Source of the DNA: AP-15 sp963790875
GTDB taxonomy: Bacteria; Pseudomonadota; Alphaproteobacteria; ATCC43930; CGMCC-115725
Length of the DNA stretch: 64,000 nucleotides
Assembly (NCBI GenBank): GCA_963790875.1
Contig: CAWBQT010000012.1
Location: 1 to 64,000 of the forward strand
Reading direction: 5' to 3'
Both the position numbers and the translations under genes were made by a program. Below the pieces are notes generated by a model, which made no database searches, had not been told where the DNA came from, and was given only the letters and a program-made list of their open reading frames with translations. This document shows, piece after piece, positions 43,612 through 53,312 of this stretch (position 1 is the first letter of the stretch; each line of letters opens with the position of its first letter).

Positions 43612-44397
43612 CTATTCTCCGAGAAAGCGGGCGACCCGCTCGACGAAGGCGGCGGGCTGTTCGATCTCGGGATGGTGCCCGGCCCGCGCGATCGGCTCGA
43701 ACCGCGCATTGCGGATCAGCCGGGCATAGGCGCGGCCGTAATCGGGCGCGACGACGCGGTCGCTCTCGCCCCACAGGACAAGGGTCGGCACGTCGATCCG
43801 GCCGAGCCAGCGCGGCAATTGCGGGTTGTACATGTAAGGGTGCCAGGCATAGAGGCAGAGCGCCTCGCGGTTGCGCGCGTGGACGACGAGCGCCTCGTCC
43901 GACATCGCGTCATAGTCGGGTGCGGCGCGCTCGGGATCGTGCCAGCTGCGGCGGCGCACCTCGTCGGGCGACCGGTTGAAGATGTCGAGAATATCGGGCG
44001 TCTCGCGGTCGCTGACCTTGATGCCGAGCGGATCGACGAGGATCAGCTGGTCGATGCGGTGGGTGCAGGCGGCGGCGATTTCGGCGGCGAGCCAGCCGCC
44101 GAACGAAAAGCCGAGGAGGCTCGTCTTCCGGCTCGGCAGGGCTTCGAGCACCGCGAGGTAGAGGTGGACGAGATCGTAGATCGTGTCGAAATCCTTCGGC
44201 CGCGGCGAATGGCCAAAGCCGGGCGAGGACGGGGCGGTGATCTCGGCGTGCCGGGCGAGCAGGTCGAGAAACGGCGCCGCGGCGTCGATCGTGTCGAACC
44301 CGTGCAGCGCCAAAAGCGGATGCCCGGCGCCGCGGCGCAGCACCTCGAGTTCGATCCCCAGCACCGAGAGCCGCTCGATCGCCGCTTGTCCGCTCAT
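43612..44397 (-). CDS. Alpha/beta hydrolase
   Basis: 261 residues from ATG 44397. Oxyanion region GAGHPLLALHGFDTIDAAAP, nucleophile elbow LLGFSFGGWLAAEIAA (Ser in GFSFGG), acid residue in LVLWGESDRVVAPDYG, and catalytic His in IARAGHHPEIEQPAAF. The lid lies between about residues 125 and 185. Resembles carbon-carbon bond hydrolases and haloperoxidase-like esterases. Operon with the luciferase-like monooxygenase, so it probably hydrolyses the product of that oxidation. Confidence 0.85.
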   Translation of the reverse strand: MSGQAAIERLSVLGIELEVLRRGAGHPLLALHGFDTIDAAAPFLDLLARHAEITAPSSPGFGHSPRPKDFDTIYDLVHLYLAVLEALPSRKTSLLGFSFGGWLAAEIAAACTHRIDQLILVDPLGIKVSDRETPDILDIFNRSPDEVRRRSWHDPERAAPDYDAMSDEALVVHARNREALCLYAWHPYMYNPQLPRWLGRIDVPTLVLWGESDRVVAPDYGRAYARLIRNARFEPIARAGHHPEIEQPAAFVERVARFLGE

Positions 44398-44475
44398 GTC
44401 GTCCTGCCAGCTCCGGCCGAACCCCGCCGGTGGATATATAACCCAAGCCTTGCGAGGCGTCTGATCGGGTTTTGG

Positions 44476-44503
44476 TTGACGCGGATCGAAGATCGATTAC
44501 ATA
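44476..44503 (+). promoter_or_regulatory. Promoter of mazEF-like module
   Basis: TTGACG (44476-44481) and TACATA (44498-44503) with a 16-base spacer, 32 bases upstream of the antitoxin start. A GATCGAAGATCGAT near-repeat lies in the spacer and may serve as operator. The boxes are seen, activity inferred. Confidence 0.5.
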
Positions 44504-44535
44504 AGGTCGTCCATTAAGTAAGACGATTTGCCGAA

Positions 44536-44829
44536 ATGTCCCGAACCAGCACTGATCCCAAGGATGAGACGGTGACCTTCCGCATTCCGTCTGAGCTGAA
44601 AGCCGCAATCGTCGAGATTGCGGCACAGGAGGCAAAGCCGGTCGGCGAATTACTGCGCGAACTGGTGGCGGAACGCGTCGAACGGCAGCGCCGTCGTGCC
44701 TTCGAGGCCGAAGCGCGCCGCCAGTCGCTCGAACTCGCAGCCCTCGCCCAGGATCCGAACAGTGGCGAGGCTGCCATCTTGCGCGAGCTGGACGCCAATT
44801 TCGAGGAATTCGCCCGCGAATGGAAATGA
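44536..44829 (+). CDS. Ribbon-helix-helix antitoxin
   Basis: 97 residues from ATG 44536. DETVTFRIPSELKAAIVEIA and EAKPVGELLRELVAERVERQ form the RHH DNA-binding part, and the C-terminal half is an acidic helix (LAALAQDPNSGEAAILRELD, then ANFEEFAREWK) suited to toxin binding. The last ten bases overlap the MazF-like gene. Partner antitoxin of the module. Confidence 0.85.
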   Translation: MSRTSTDPKDETVTFRIPSELKAAIVEIAAQEAKPVGELLRELVAERVERQRRRAFEAEARRQSLELAALAQDPNSGEAAILRELDANFEEFAREWK

Positions 44830-45149
44830 GGCGCGGCGACCTGGTCACCGTCGTCCTGTCCGGCGATTATGGGAAATCGCGGCCGGCTCTGATCGTTCAA
44901 GACGACGCGTTCGACGCTCTGCCATCGATTAGCGTGCTGCCGTTGACCTGCGATCTGCGCGGCGCGCATCTGGTTCGGGTTAGCGTCGAGCCGACTCGGC
45001 AAAACGGACTGGAGAAGCGCTCGCAGGTCATGGTCGACAGGGTCGTAACGGTTCCCCGCCCGAAAGTGAGGCGTGCGATCGGCCGGCTCGATCGTGCCAC
45101 GATGGGTGAGGTCGATATCGCCTTGGCCCGCTTTCTCGGGCTCGGGTGA
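44820..45149 (+). CDS. MazF/PemK-family endoribonuclease toxin
   Basis: 109 residues from ATG 44820. Family signature MRRGDLVTVVLSGDYGKSRP followed by ALIVQDD, then VLPLTCDLRGAHLVRVSVEP, GLEKRSQVMVDRVVTVPRPK with the conserved basic catalytic region, and IGRLDRATMGEVDIALARFL. MazF toxins cleave mRNA at short sequences. Complete by length. Confidence 0.92.
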   Translation: MEMRRGDLVTVVLSGDYGKSRPALIVQDDAFDALPSISVLPLTCDLRGAHLVRVSVEPTRQNGLEKRSQVMVDRVVTVPRPKVRRAIGRLDRATMGEVDIALARFLGLG

Positions 45150-45170
45150 GCGCGAAGAGGGGGAATACGG

Positions 45171-46409
45171 ATGCGCAATCTGCAGGTCGATGGCGAGCGG
45201 TTGTGGGCGAGCCTGATGCAATTGGCCGAGATCGGCGCGACGGCAAAAGGCGGGGTGTGCCGGCTCGCTGCGAGCGATCTCGACGGCGAGGCCCGCCGGC
45301 TCTTCATCCGCTGGTGCGAGGCGGCCGGCTGCTCGGTCGCGGTCGACGGGATCGGCAACATCTTCGCCCGCCGGCCCGGCAAGAACGCCGACTTGCCGCC
45401 GGTCGTGACCGGCAGCCATCTCGACACGCAGCCGACCGGCGGCAAGTTCGACGGCGCCTATGGCGTGATGGCCGGGCTGGAAGTCGTCCGCAGCTTGAAT
45501 GACCTCGGCTACGAGACCGAGGCGCCGATCGAGGTCGTCGCCTGGACCAACGAGGAGGGCTCGCGCTTTTCACCGGCGATGACCGGCTCCGGCGTCTTCA
45601 CCGGCGTGTTCGACATTGCCTACGGGCTCGGCCGGCCGGACAATTTCAGCGGCGTAACGCTCGGCGCCGAGTTGCAGCGCATCGGCTTTGCCGGTGAGGC
45701 GCCGGTCGGCGGCCGGCCGGTCGGCGCCTATTTCGAGGCGCATATCGAGCAGGGCCCGATCCTCGAAGCGAACGGCAACACGATCGGCGTCGTCACCGGC
45801 GCGCAGGGCCAGCGCTGGTACGAGGTCACCGTGACCGGTGCGGAGGCGCATGCCGGGCCGACGCCGATGCCGCGCCGCAAGGATGCGCTGGTCGGCGCGG
45901 CGCGGATGATCGACGCGGTCAACCGCATCGGTCACGCGCATGCGCCCTTTGCCTGCGCCACGGTCGGTTTCGTCCAGGTCAGCCCGAACTCGCGCAACAC
46001 GATCCCCGGTCGGGTGTTCTTCACGGTCGATTTCCGCCATCCCGAGGACGCCGTGCTGACCGCGATGGACCGCGACCTGCGCGCGGCCTGTGGCGAGGCG
46101 GCGGCCGCGGCGCGGGTCGAGGCGGTCGTGAACGAGTTCTGGCACTTCCCGCCGACCCCGTTCGACCCGGCGCTGATCGGCGCCGTGCGCGACGCCGCCC
46201 GGGCGCAGGGCTACCCGCACCAGGACATCATCAGCGGCGCCGGCCACGACGCGGTCTACATGGCGCGGGTCGCGCCGACCGCGATGGTGTTCGTGCCCTG
46301 CGCCGGCGGCATCAGCCACAACGAGATCGAGGACGCCAAGCCCGACGACCTCGCCGCCGGCTGCAACGTGCTGTTGAACGCGCTTCTCGAAGCCGCCGAC
46401 CGAAAGTGA
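45171..46409 (+). CDS. M20-family Zn hydrolase (allantoate amidohydrolase/beta-ureidopropionase type)
   Basis: 412 residues from ATG 45171, with GAGGGGG upstream. Metal ligands: H and D in VVTGSHLDTQPTGGKFDGAY, the bridging E in VVAWTNEEGSRFSPAMTGSG, H in GAYFEAHIEQGPILEANGN, and H near the end in ISGAGHDAVYMARVAPTAMV. The dimerisation domain holds VTVTGAEAHAGPTPMPRRKD. The class hydrolyses N-carbamoyl or ureido groups (allantoate, N-carbamoyl-beta-alanine, N-carbamoyl amino acids). With the PuuE-like gene it may serve purine ureide breakdown. The substrate cannot be fixed from sequence. Confidence 0.9.
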   Translation: MRNLQVDGERLWASLMQLAEIGATAKGGVCRLAASDLDGEARRLFIRWCEAAGCSVAVDGIGNIFARRPGKNADLPPVVTGSHLDTQPTGGKFDGAYGVMAGLEVVRSLNDLGYETEAPIEVVAWTNEEGSRFSPAMTGSGVFTGVFDIAYGLGRPDNFSGVTLGAELQRIGFAGEAPVGGRPVGAYFEAHIEQGPILEANGNTIGVVTGAQGQRWYEVTVTGAEAHAGPTPMPRRKDALVGAARMIDAVNRIGHAHAPFACATVGFVQVSPNSRNTIPGRVFFTVDFRHPEDAVLTAMDRDLRAACGEAAAAARVEAVVNEFWHFPPTPFDPALIGAVRDAARAQGYPHQDIISGAGHDAVYMARVAPTAMVFVPCAGGISHNEIEDAKPDDLAAGCNVLLNALLEAADRK

Positions 46410-46475
46410 CGTGCCGCGCTTGCCGTTTGCGCGCTTGCCCCGGCCAAAAGCTGATCCTGATGGGAGGTGGCAGCC

Positions 46476-47720
46476 CTACGCCATCCGACGACCTCCCGCA
46501 GGGGTTTGTATGCTGGGGGCCGACGTTCGGGTTGCCGCGGCGGCCAGATGTGTCGCGACCAGATCGTGGACGAACCCGACAAAGACCGCCCCGAAGATCC
46601 CGTTGTGGCCGTCGACGACCTCCCGCGTCGCCCGCGCGACCCAGAACGGGTTGCCCGCCGGGAAGGCCGGGAGCCGTTTCAGCAGCGCACCGCTCGACGA
46701 GGTCCATTCGTCTCGATCCGAGGTGACGAGATGGGCCTGGCGCTCGCGTTCGTGCGGGCTTGGTTGCGGCTGACGCGACGCGCGGACCCGCATTCCGGGC
46801 GCCGAGAGATCATGCGTTCTCATCCAGCCGAGATGTCCCATCGTTCGGGTCAGCGCCTGTCGCTGCCACCGTCCGCGCGTCGACTCGCCGAGGCTCGCCA
46901 GGTGTTCGCCGATCGGAAAGGCCAACCCGGTCGCCAGGTCGTTTGCCGCCGTGACGGAGACGAACACGGGCGGCTGTTCCGGGGCGAAATGCGCATTGTC
47001 CTTGATCTGCTCGTAGATCGGCAGATAGCGAGCGGCCTCGAAGGCGGGGTTCACCAAGAGCACGAGGTTGGCGAAGGAGGGCACGACGCGCCCCTCTTCG
47101 GTGGCTGCCGCATCGATCAGCGACTGCGCGACCGCCGAGTAGACGATCAGGCCGCCAAAGCTGTGTCCGACAATGACGAGAACGGGCTCGTTCTGCCTGC
47201 CGATCTCGTCTTCGCGGAACTCGCGCAGCCTCTCCAACAATTCCCGTACCGAGCCGAGAGCGACACGCATCGCCGCCTGCTTCCGGCTGAAGAAGGTGAG
47301 GTCCTCTAGCGGCAGGTATCTGGGGCCATACCAGGACAAGCCGCGCCAGGTGGCGAAAACGCCGAACACCGTCCGGTCGGGTGCGTCGAGGGCGGTCTGC
47401 GCCAAGAGCTTACGGAAAGAGTCGAGATTTCTGTCGTCCGCGCGACCATCGTGCTTCCACCCGTGTACGAAGGCGAGGATCAGCGCCTTCTTGCCTTTTA
47501 GCGCTTGCAGCGCGGCTGTGAGTGCGTGCATCTGTCGCCGGTCGTAGCACACGCCCTGGTCGTCGAATTCGACGATGGCCAAGCGATGCCCGCGCTCATC
47601 GAAGACGGCACCATGGGTGTCCTGGTGAGGCCTGTTGCGCATCAAGCCGAAAGGCGGCCATTTTCTGCCGGTATCGAGTGCACGAAATTCGGGAGCTGCA
47701 ACAGCGGCATGGGCGGTCAT
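46476..47720 (-). CDS. Alpha/beta hydrolase-fold esterase-like protein
   Basis: 414 residues from ATG 47720, with GGGAG seven bases upstream. Contains ALILAFVHGWKHDGRADDRN (oxyanion HGWxH), TVFGVFATWRGLSWYGPRYL, the nucleophile elbow VLVIVGHSFGGLIVYSAVAQ, and LVLLVNPAFEAARYLPIYEQ. The C-terminal half has PVFVSVTAANDLATGLAFPI and ATREVVDGHNGIFGAVFVGF, where DGH.. may supply the His. The arrangement resembles the DUF900-like or lipase-like hydrolases found in proteobacteria. No signal peptide. Single gene. Confidence 0.7.
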   Translation of the reverse strand: MTAHAAVAAPEFRALDTGRKWPPFGLMRNRPHQDTHGAVFDERGHRLAIVEFDDQGVCYDRRQMHALTAALQALKGKKALILAFVHGWKHDGRADDRNLDSFRKLLAQTALDAPDRTVFGVFATWRGLSWYGPRYLPLEDLTFFSRKQAAMRVALGSVRELLERLREFREDEIGRQNEPVLVIVGHSFGGLIVYSAVAQSLIDAAATEEGRVVPSFANLVLLVNPAFEAARYLPIYEQIKDNAHFAPEQPPVFVSVTAANDLATGLAFPIGEHLASLGESTRGRWQRQALTRTMGHLGWMRTHDLSAPGMRVRASRQPQPSPHERERQAHLVTSDRDEWTSSSGALLKRLPAFPAGNPFWVARATREVVDGHNGIFGAVFVGFVHDLVATHLAAAATRTSAPSIQTPAGGRRMA

Positions 47721-47990
47721 CGGATAACTCCCAGTGGAGTTTGGCGGCCGATCCGGCATACAGCGAGCGAGCCTTGGCAAAGGTGACCGATTTCACACCT
47801 GCTGTCGATTTTTCCGCCGGGTGTCCGCCGTGTCCGGGCCGGCGTCGCGCGCCGGCTTCTCGAGGCCGACGGATGCGGCGGCGCGTCTGCAACCGCGCAA
47901 ATCTGTCGCCGCGAATTGCCGTAGCTCCGCCGGCCTGTCGTCGCTACGTAAAGAGCGAGCCGCGCGGCCGCTGCTGAACTTCGAGCTTCG

Positions 47991-50900
47991 ATGTCCGAAA
48001 TCGACCTGAAATACGGGCTTGAATTCGCCGATCTCTATGATCGCGAGGGGCTTTTGCGGCTCGATCGCGCCTTTGTCGCCGAACTCGCCGACACGGATCA
48101 GGCACTGCACACCCGGCTGATGACGGCGCGGCGCGACCCCGACGGGTTCGGGCATGCGGCCGAATCCGATCTGGTTGTCGATCTGGCGCCGCATGTCGAG
48201 GATTTCCTCGGGGCGCTGTTCGGGATCGGCGCCGAAATCCGCGCGCTGCAGGCGCGCCACCACGAATTGGCGCCGCTCTATTCGGTGAAGCGGCTCTTCG
48301 TCCAGCGCCGCGCCGTCAAGGGCGTGAAGGAAGCCGAAGCGGCAGCGCTCGACGGGCCGGGGCTCGCCGCGGAGCTCGATGCGCTGATGGGCGGGCCGCT
48401 GGAGAATGTCGGGGCATGGGAGCGGCGCTTTGCCGAGCGTGTCGCAGCCTGGCTCGACGACGAGGCCGGGAACGCCGCGCCGCTCGATTTGGCGCAACGC
48501 TACGCGGCCTGGGCGACCCTGTCGCCGGCGGGCCGGAAGAAGCATCGGCGCGGTGTGTTGTTCCAGGCGCCGACGCCGGCTCGACATGCAGCATCTGGTG
48601 CCGGTCGAGACGGTCGAATTGGACGGTGTCGCGATGCTGCGGCTGCCCGCAGCCGAATGGCGCCATCGCCAAGGCTTCGCGCTGACCGACCGCGGCACCG
48701 ACCTCACCGGCGCCCTCGACCAGGCGAATTACTGCATCTGGTGCCACAACCAGGGGAAGGACAGCTGCTCGCAGGGGCTCAAGGAAAAAGACGGCAGCTT
48801 CAAGAAGAGCGTATTCGGCGTCACCCTCGCCGGCTGCCCGCTCGAAGAAAAAATCTCGGAGATGAACCTGGTGAAGTCGCGCGGCTACGGTGTCGGCGCG
48901 CTCGCCATCGTGACGATCGACAACCCGATCTGCGCCGCGACCGGCCACCGCATCTGCAACGACTGCATGAAGGCCTGCATCTATCAGCGGCAGGAGCCGG
49001 TCGACATCCCGCAGATCGAGACCCGCAGCCTGAAGGACGTGCTGGGGCTGCCGTGGGGGTTCGAGATCTATTCGCTCTTGACCCGCTGGAACCCGCTCAA
49101 CATCCGGCGCCCGTTGCCGCGGGCCGCGACCGGGAAAAAGGTGCTGGTCGTCGGGCTCGGCCCGGCCGGGTTCACGCTCGCGCATCATCTGATGAATGAC
49201 GGCCATTTCGTCGCCGCGATCGACGGGCTCAAGATCGAGCCGCTGCCGGCCGAGATTTCCGGTGTGCGGGCCGACGGCGGCCGCCTGCCGTTCCGCCCGG
49301 TCCGCGATGCGGCAAGCCTCGTCGACAGCCTCGACGACCGGGTCATGGCCGGGTTCGGGGGCGTCGCCGAATACGGCATCACGGTGCGCTGGGACAAGAA
49401 TTTCCTCAAGATCGTGCGCCTCTTGCTCGAGCGCCGCAGCCAATTCGCGATGTATGGCGGGGTGCGCTTTGGCGGCACGATCGGTATCGACGGTGCCTTC
49501 GATCTCGGTTTCGACCATGTGGCGCTCTGCGCCGGCGCCGGCCGGCCGACCGTCGTCGCGATGCCGAACAATCTGGCGCCCGGGGTGCGGCAGGCCTCGG
49601 ATTTCCTGATGGCGCTGCAGCTGACCGGTGCGGCCAAAGAGAACAGCATCGCCAATCTGATGGTGCGGCTGCCGGTCGTCGTGATCGGCGGCGGGCTGAC
49701 GGCGATCGACACCGCGACCGAGTCGCTCGCCTACTATCCGGTGCAGGTCGAGAAGTTCCTCGCGCGCTACGAGACGCTCGCGGCCGAGCGCGGCGAGGCG
49801 GCGGTGCGCGTCGAGTGGAACCCGGCCGAGGGCGAGGCCGCCGCCGAATTCATCGCCCATGCCCGGGCCCTGCGCGCGGAGCGCGATGCCGCCCGCCGCG
49901 AGGGCCGGCCGCCTCGGCTCGCGGCGCTGCTCGAAGGCTGGGGCGGGGTGACGATCGCCTACCGGCGGCGGCTCGTCGACGCGCCGAGCTACACGCTGAA
50001 CCACGAGGAAGTGGCGAAGGCGATGGAGGAGGGCATCCGCTTCGCCGAATTGCTGACCCCGCAAGCGGTCGATGTCGACCGGTTCGGGCAGGCGGCCGCC
50101 CTGCGGCTGCGCCGGCCGGCGGCCGAACCGGCTGGCGAACCCGAGGAGGTAGTGCTGCCGGCGCGCACGATCCTCGTCGCCGCCGGGACCCAGCCGAACA
50201 CGGTCCTGGCGCGCGAAGACCCGGCGAACATCGGGCTCGACGGCCGCTATTTTCAGGCCCTCGACGAAAATGGCGAGCCCATCGTGCCGGAGCGGGTGGC
50301 GAAGCCGCATGCGGTGCGGGTCCTGACGCAGCTGCGCCCCGACGGCCGCGCCGTCAGCTTTTTCGGCGACCTGCACCCCTCGTTTTCAGGGAATGTCGTC
50401 AAGGCGATGGGCGGCGCCACCTTGGGCTATCCGGTGCTGAGCCGCATTCTCGCCCGGCGCGCTGCCGCCGCGCCGACACCGGCGGTATTGCACGCCCGGC
50501 TCGACGACGAATTGCGCGCCAGGGTCGAGGAGGTGATCCGGCTGACGCCGAAGATCGTCGAAATCGTCGTCAGGGCGCCGATGGCGGCGCGCGCCTTCCG
50601 GCCCGGCCAGTTCTACCGGCTGCAGAATTACGAGACCTTGGCGCCGCGGGTCGACGGCACGACGCTCGCGATGGAAGGGCTGGCCCTGACCGGCGCCAGC
50701 GTCGATCGCGCGGCCGGCCTGTTGTCGACGATCGTCCTCGAGATGGGCGGCTCCTCCGATCTCTGCGCGCTGTTGCAGCCGGGCGAGCCGGTGATCCTGA
50801 TGGGGCCGACCGGCGCCCCGACCGAGACGCCGTCGGGCGAGACGGTGCTGCTCGTCGGCGGCGGCCTCGGCAACGCGGTCTTGTTCTCGATCGCCGCGGC

Positions 50901-51498
50901 GTTGCGGGCGCAGGGTTCGCGGGTGCTCTATTTCGCCGGCTACAAGACGATCGCCGACCGCTACAAGGTCGAGGACATCGAAGCGGCCGCCGATTGCGTC
51001 GTCTGGTGCTGCGACGAGGCGCCGGGCTTCGTCCCGAGCCGGCCGCAGGACCGCGCCTTTGTCGGCAACATCGTCGCGGCGATCGCGGCCTATGGCGCCG
51101 GCGACCTCGACCCGGTCGCGGTCCCACTCGCCGAGGTCGACCGGATCATCGCGATCGGCTCCGACGGCATGATGAACGCCGTTGCCGAGGCGCGCCATCA
51201 GGCGCTCGCTCCGTATTTCCGGCCGGGGCACCGGGCGATCGCGTCGATCAATTCGCCGATGCAATGCATGATGAAGGAGATCTGCGCGCAGTGCCTGCAG
51301 CGCCAGCTCGACCCGCTGACCGGCACCGAGACCGTGGTGTTCTCCTGCTACAACCAGGATCAGGAGATGGACCGGGTCGATTTCGCGGCGCTGCGTCGCC
51401 GCCTGTCGCAGAACGGCGTGCAGGAGAAGCTGACCAAGCTCTGGGTCGACCGCTGCCTGCAGCATCTCGGCCGCCGCCCGGCAATGGCGGCGGAATAG
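47991..51498 (+). CDS. Large FAD/NAD and iron-sulfur oxidoreductase (GltD/PyrK-like), one frame break
   Basis: About 1,168 codons from ATG 47991. Residues 1-195 are a helical domain without clear family. The frame changes near 48577 (one surplus G) into LDMQHLVPVETVELDGVAML. A cysteine-rich region follows: YCIWCHNQGKDSCSQGLKEK, GCPLEEKISEMNL and ICNDCMKACIYQ, as in GltD/PreT Fe-S domains. The FAD domain has VLVVGLGPAGFTLAHHLMND, and the NAD domain has VVIGGGLTAIDTATE. The C-terminal 330 residues are like ferredoxin reductase or PyrK (FRPGQFYRLQNYETLAP, LLVGGGLGNAVLFSIAAALR) with final cysteines in MQCMMKEICAQCLQ and VVFSCYNQ. It should pass electrons between NAD(P)H, flavin and Fe-S clusters. 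The partner is unknown. Confidence 0.75.
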
Positions 51499-51654
51499 GC
51501 GGCGGGCTCAAGGAAGGGCTGGAGGCGCCGATTGGTCGGAGCGTCGATCGGGTCATGCCCGGAGCAATCGGGAACCCGCCGCAAAGCGAGCACCGAGCAC
51601 CGCCGCGAGACCGTCTATGCAGCGTGACGCCGAAAGTCGCCCGGTGAGCTTGCG

Positions 51655-52059
51655 ATGAAGCTCGATACCACCTCGCTCGGCAACGCTGTGCGACGGCTTC
51701 GCGAGGGTCTTGTCCGCTACGAGCGAGAACCGACGGACGAGCAGATTCGCGACGGGCTGATCCAGCGCTTCGAGTTCACCTATGAACTCAGCCACAGGAT
51801 GCTCAGACGGTATCTCAAGGAAAGCGCCGCCTCTCCCGACGAAATCGATCGGATGCCGTTCGCCGACTTGATCCGCACTGGAAGCGTTCAGGGCTTGCTG
51901 CGCGGCGATTGGCCCGCCTGGCGCGGCTTTCGCGAAATGCGCGCCCGCACGAGCCACACTTATGATGCCAAGGTGGCTTCGCAGGTCGCCGCCGCGATCC
52001 CAGCCTTCCTGGAGGAAGTCGATCACTTCTACGCCGAACTGCAACGGCGGCTCACGTGA
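51655..52059 (+). CDS. HI0074-like nucleotidyltransferase-binding protein (HepT-type partner)
   Basis: 134 residues from ATG 51655, all helical: LGNAVRRLREGLVRYEREPT, GLIQRFEFTYELSHRMLRRY with the RFEFTYE signature, PFADLIRTGSVQGLLRGDWP and REMRARTSHTYDAKVASQVA (the R-x-x-x-x-H-x-Y type motif). It pairs with the nucleotidyltransferase that begins inside its stop (GTGA). Such pairs behave as toxin-antitoxin modules in some bacteria, where the nucleotidyltransferase AMPylates the partner. Confidence 0.85.
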   Translation: MKLDTTSLGNAVRRLREGLVRYEREPTDEQIRDGLIQRFEFTYELSHRMLRRYLKESAASPDEIDRMPFADLIRTGSVQGLLRGDWPAWRGFREMRARTSHTYDAKVASQVAAAIPAFLEEVDHFYAELQRRLT

Positions 52060-52394
52060 CCCGACCGGTAAACGTCGACTTGCCGGCGGATCACAGACGA
52101 CTGGTGCTAAATATCCTTCGTGCGTATTTGCCGCAGAGCGCCAAAATATGGGCATTCGGTTCGCGGGCGACAGGCCGAGCAAGGCGTTATTCCGATCTCG
52201 ATTTGGTGATAGACGCCGGCCGTCTGCTGACGCTTGATGAATTCGCCAAACTCGGCGAGGTATTCAGCGATAGCGACCTGCCCTACCGGGTCGATCTCGT
52301 CGATTGGCACGATATCGGCGATCGGTGGCGGCAGAGAATCGTGGCCGAGCGCGTGGTCTTGGCCGAGGCCTCGCACCCCGATCCTGCCGGATAG
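52056..52394 (+). CDS. MNT-type minimal nucleotidyltransferase
   Basis: 112 residues from GTG 52056. The nucleotidyltransferase motif is KIWAFGSRATGRARRYSDLD (GSRxxGxxxxxSDxDL), with a third acidic residue in LPYRVDLVDWHDIG. This matches MntA/MNT antitoxin-like enzymes. It is translationally coupled to the HI0074-like gene. Confidence 0.88.
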   Translation: MTRPVNVDLPADHRRLVLNILRAYLPQSAKIWAFGSRATGRARRYSDLDLVIDAGRLLTLDEFAKLGEVFSDSDLPYRVDLVDWHDIGDRWRQRIVAERVVLAEASHPDPAG

Positions 52395-52507
52395 GCCATG
52401 GCTCCCGGCTTCGCCGAGTTTCTTCGTCCGGCCGGCTGGAGAGACCGGGGTCTCTCCGTCGATATTGTCCACACCGACGCAGCGAATTGGCGACGTCAGG
52501 CGGGCGC

Positions 52508-52548
52508 TTGACCGCAATCGACTGTGGATATACATAAAAAAATGTATA
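52508..52548 (+). promoter_or_regulatory. Promoter with overlapping palindromic operator of abrB-like/PIN module
   Basis: TTGACC (52508-52513) and TACATA (52531-52536) have a 17-base spacer. TATACAT (52529-52535) and ATGTATA (52542-52548) form an exact inverted repeat around six A residues and overlap the -10 box. This is a classic autoregulatory operator layout for an antitoxin. Sequence seen; binding inferred. Confidence 0.6.
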
Positions 52549-52565
52549 GGGAGGGGAAAGTGCTG

Positions 52566-52796
52566 ATGCGCGTAACGAAATGGGGCAACAGCTTGGCGGT
52601 CCGGCTCCCCGCCGCTGTCGTCGCGGCGCTGGAACTGAAGGACGGCGATGAAGTCGAGATACATGTTGCGGGCGAGCGGGCGTTCGACATCGATCGCGAC
52701 CGGAGCCGCGAGCGCGCGCTAGAACGGATCCGCGCCTTCCGCAAGCCGCTGCCTGCCGATTGGAAATTCGATCGCGGGGAAGCGAACTCCCGGTAA
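52566..52796 (+). CDS. AbrB/MazE-type antitoxin
   Basis: 76 residues from ATG 52566, behind GGGAGGGG; upstream ATGs at 52542 and 52524 fall inside the operator. MRVTKWGNSLAVRLPAAVVA is the swapped-hairpin DNA-binding fold typical of AbrB/MazE (KWGNSLAVRLP), then LELKDGDEVEIHVAGERAFD. The C-terminal tail (RIRAFRKPLPADWKFDRGEA) should bind the PIN toxin downstream. Confidence 0.9.
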   Translation: MRVTKWGNSLAVRLPAAVVAALELKDGDEVEIHVAGERAFDIDRDRSRERALERIRAFRKPLPADWKFDRGEANSR

Positions 52797-52801
52797 GCAC
52801 G

Positions 52802-53206
52802 ATGCCGGGTGAATTCGTCGACAGCAACGTCCTCGTCTATGCGTTCACTGTCGATCGAAGAGCCGCGGCGGCGCAGGCCGTGCTCGAACGCGGCTGTGCC
52901 ACGAGCGTCCAAGGACTTAACGAATTCACCAATGTGGCGCGGCGCAAGCTCGGCATGACCTGGGAGGAAGTGCGCGAGGCGCTGGCCGCGATCCGCGTCC
53001 TCTGCCGCGCGATCCTGCCGCTCGACATCGAGATGCACAATGACGCGCTGCGCCTCGCGGAACGCTATCGGTACGCGATCTACGACGCGCTGATTGTCGC
53101 CGCGGCATTGCGGGCCGGCTGCGACACGCTGTGGTCGGAAGACCTGCAGCACGGCGTCGTCATCGACGGCATGCTGCGCGTCGCCGATCCGTTCCGCGGC
53201 GGTTGA
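52802..53206 (+). CDS. PIN-domain toxin (VapC-like)
   Basis: 134 residues from ATG 52802, five bases after the antitoxin stop. PIN acidic residues: D in EFVDSNVLVYAFTVD, E in SVQGLNEFTNVARRK, D in YAIYDALIVAAALRAGC, and the late acidic position in TLWSEDLQHGVVI. Expected to be an RNA-cutting toxin held in check by the AbrB-like protein. The second VapC-type module in the window. Confidence 0.9.
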   Translation: MPGEFVDSNVLVYAFTVDRRAAAAQAVLERGCATSVQGLNEFTNVARRKLGMTWEEVREALAAIRVLCRAILPLDIEMHNDALRLAERYRYAIYDALIVAAALRAGCDTLWSEDLQHGVVIDGMLRVADPFRGG

Positions 53207-53312
53207 GGCGGATCCGAGGCCTCTGAACAACTTACAGTTTCGCGTTTCGCCGAAATCGCGTTAAAATACTTCAATCGGTGCGCCGGAGAGGCACCTCATT
53301 GGGGAGGGAGCG

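Noticed and set aside
48316..50376. 686-codon minus-strand ORF
   Set aside because: Antisense to the large oxidoreductase, which has Fe-S, FAD and NAD motifs in the plus frame.
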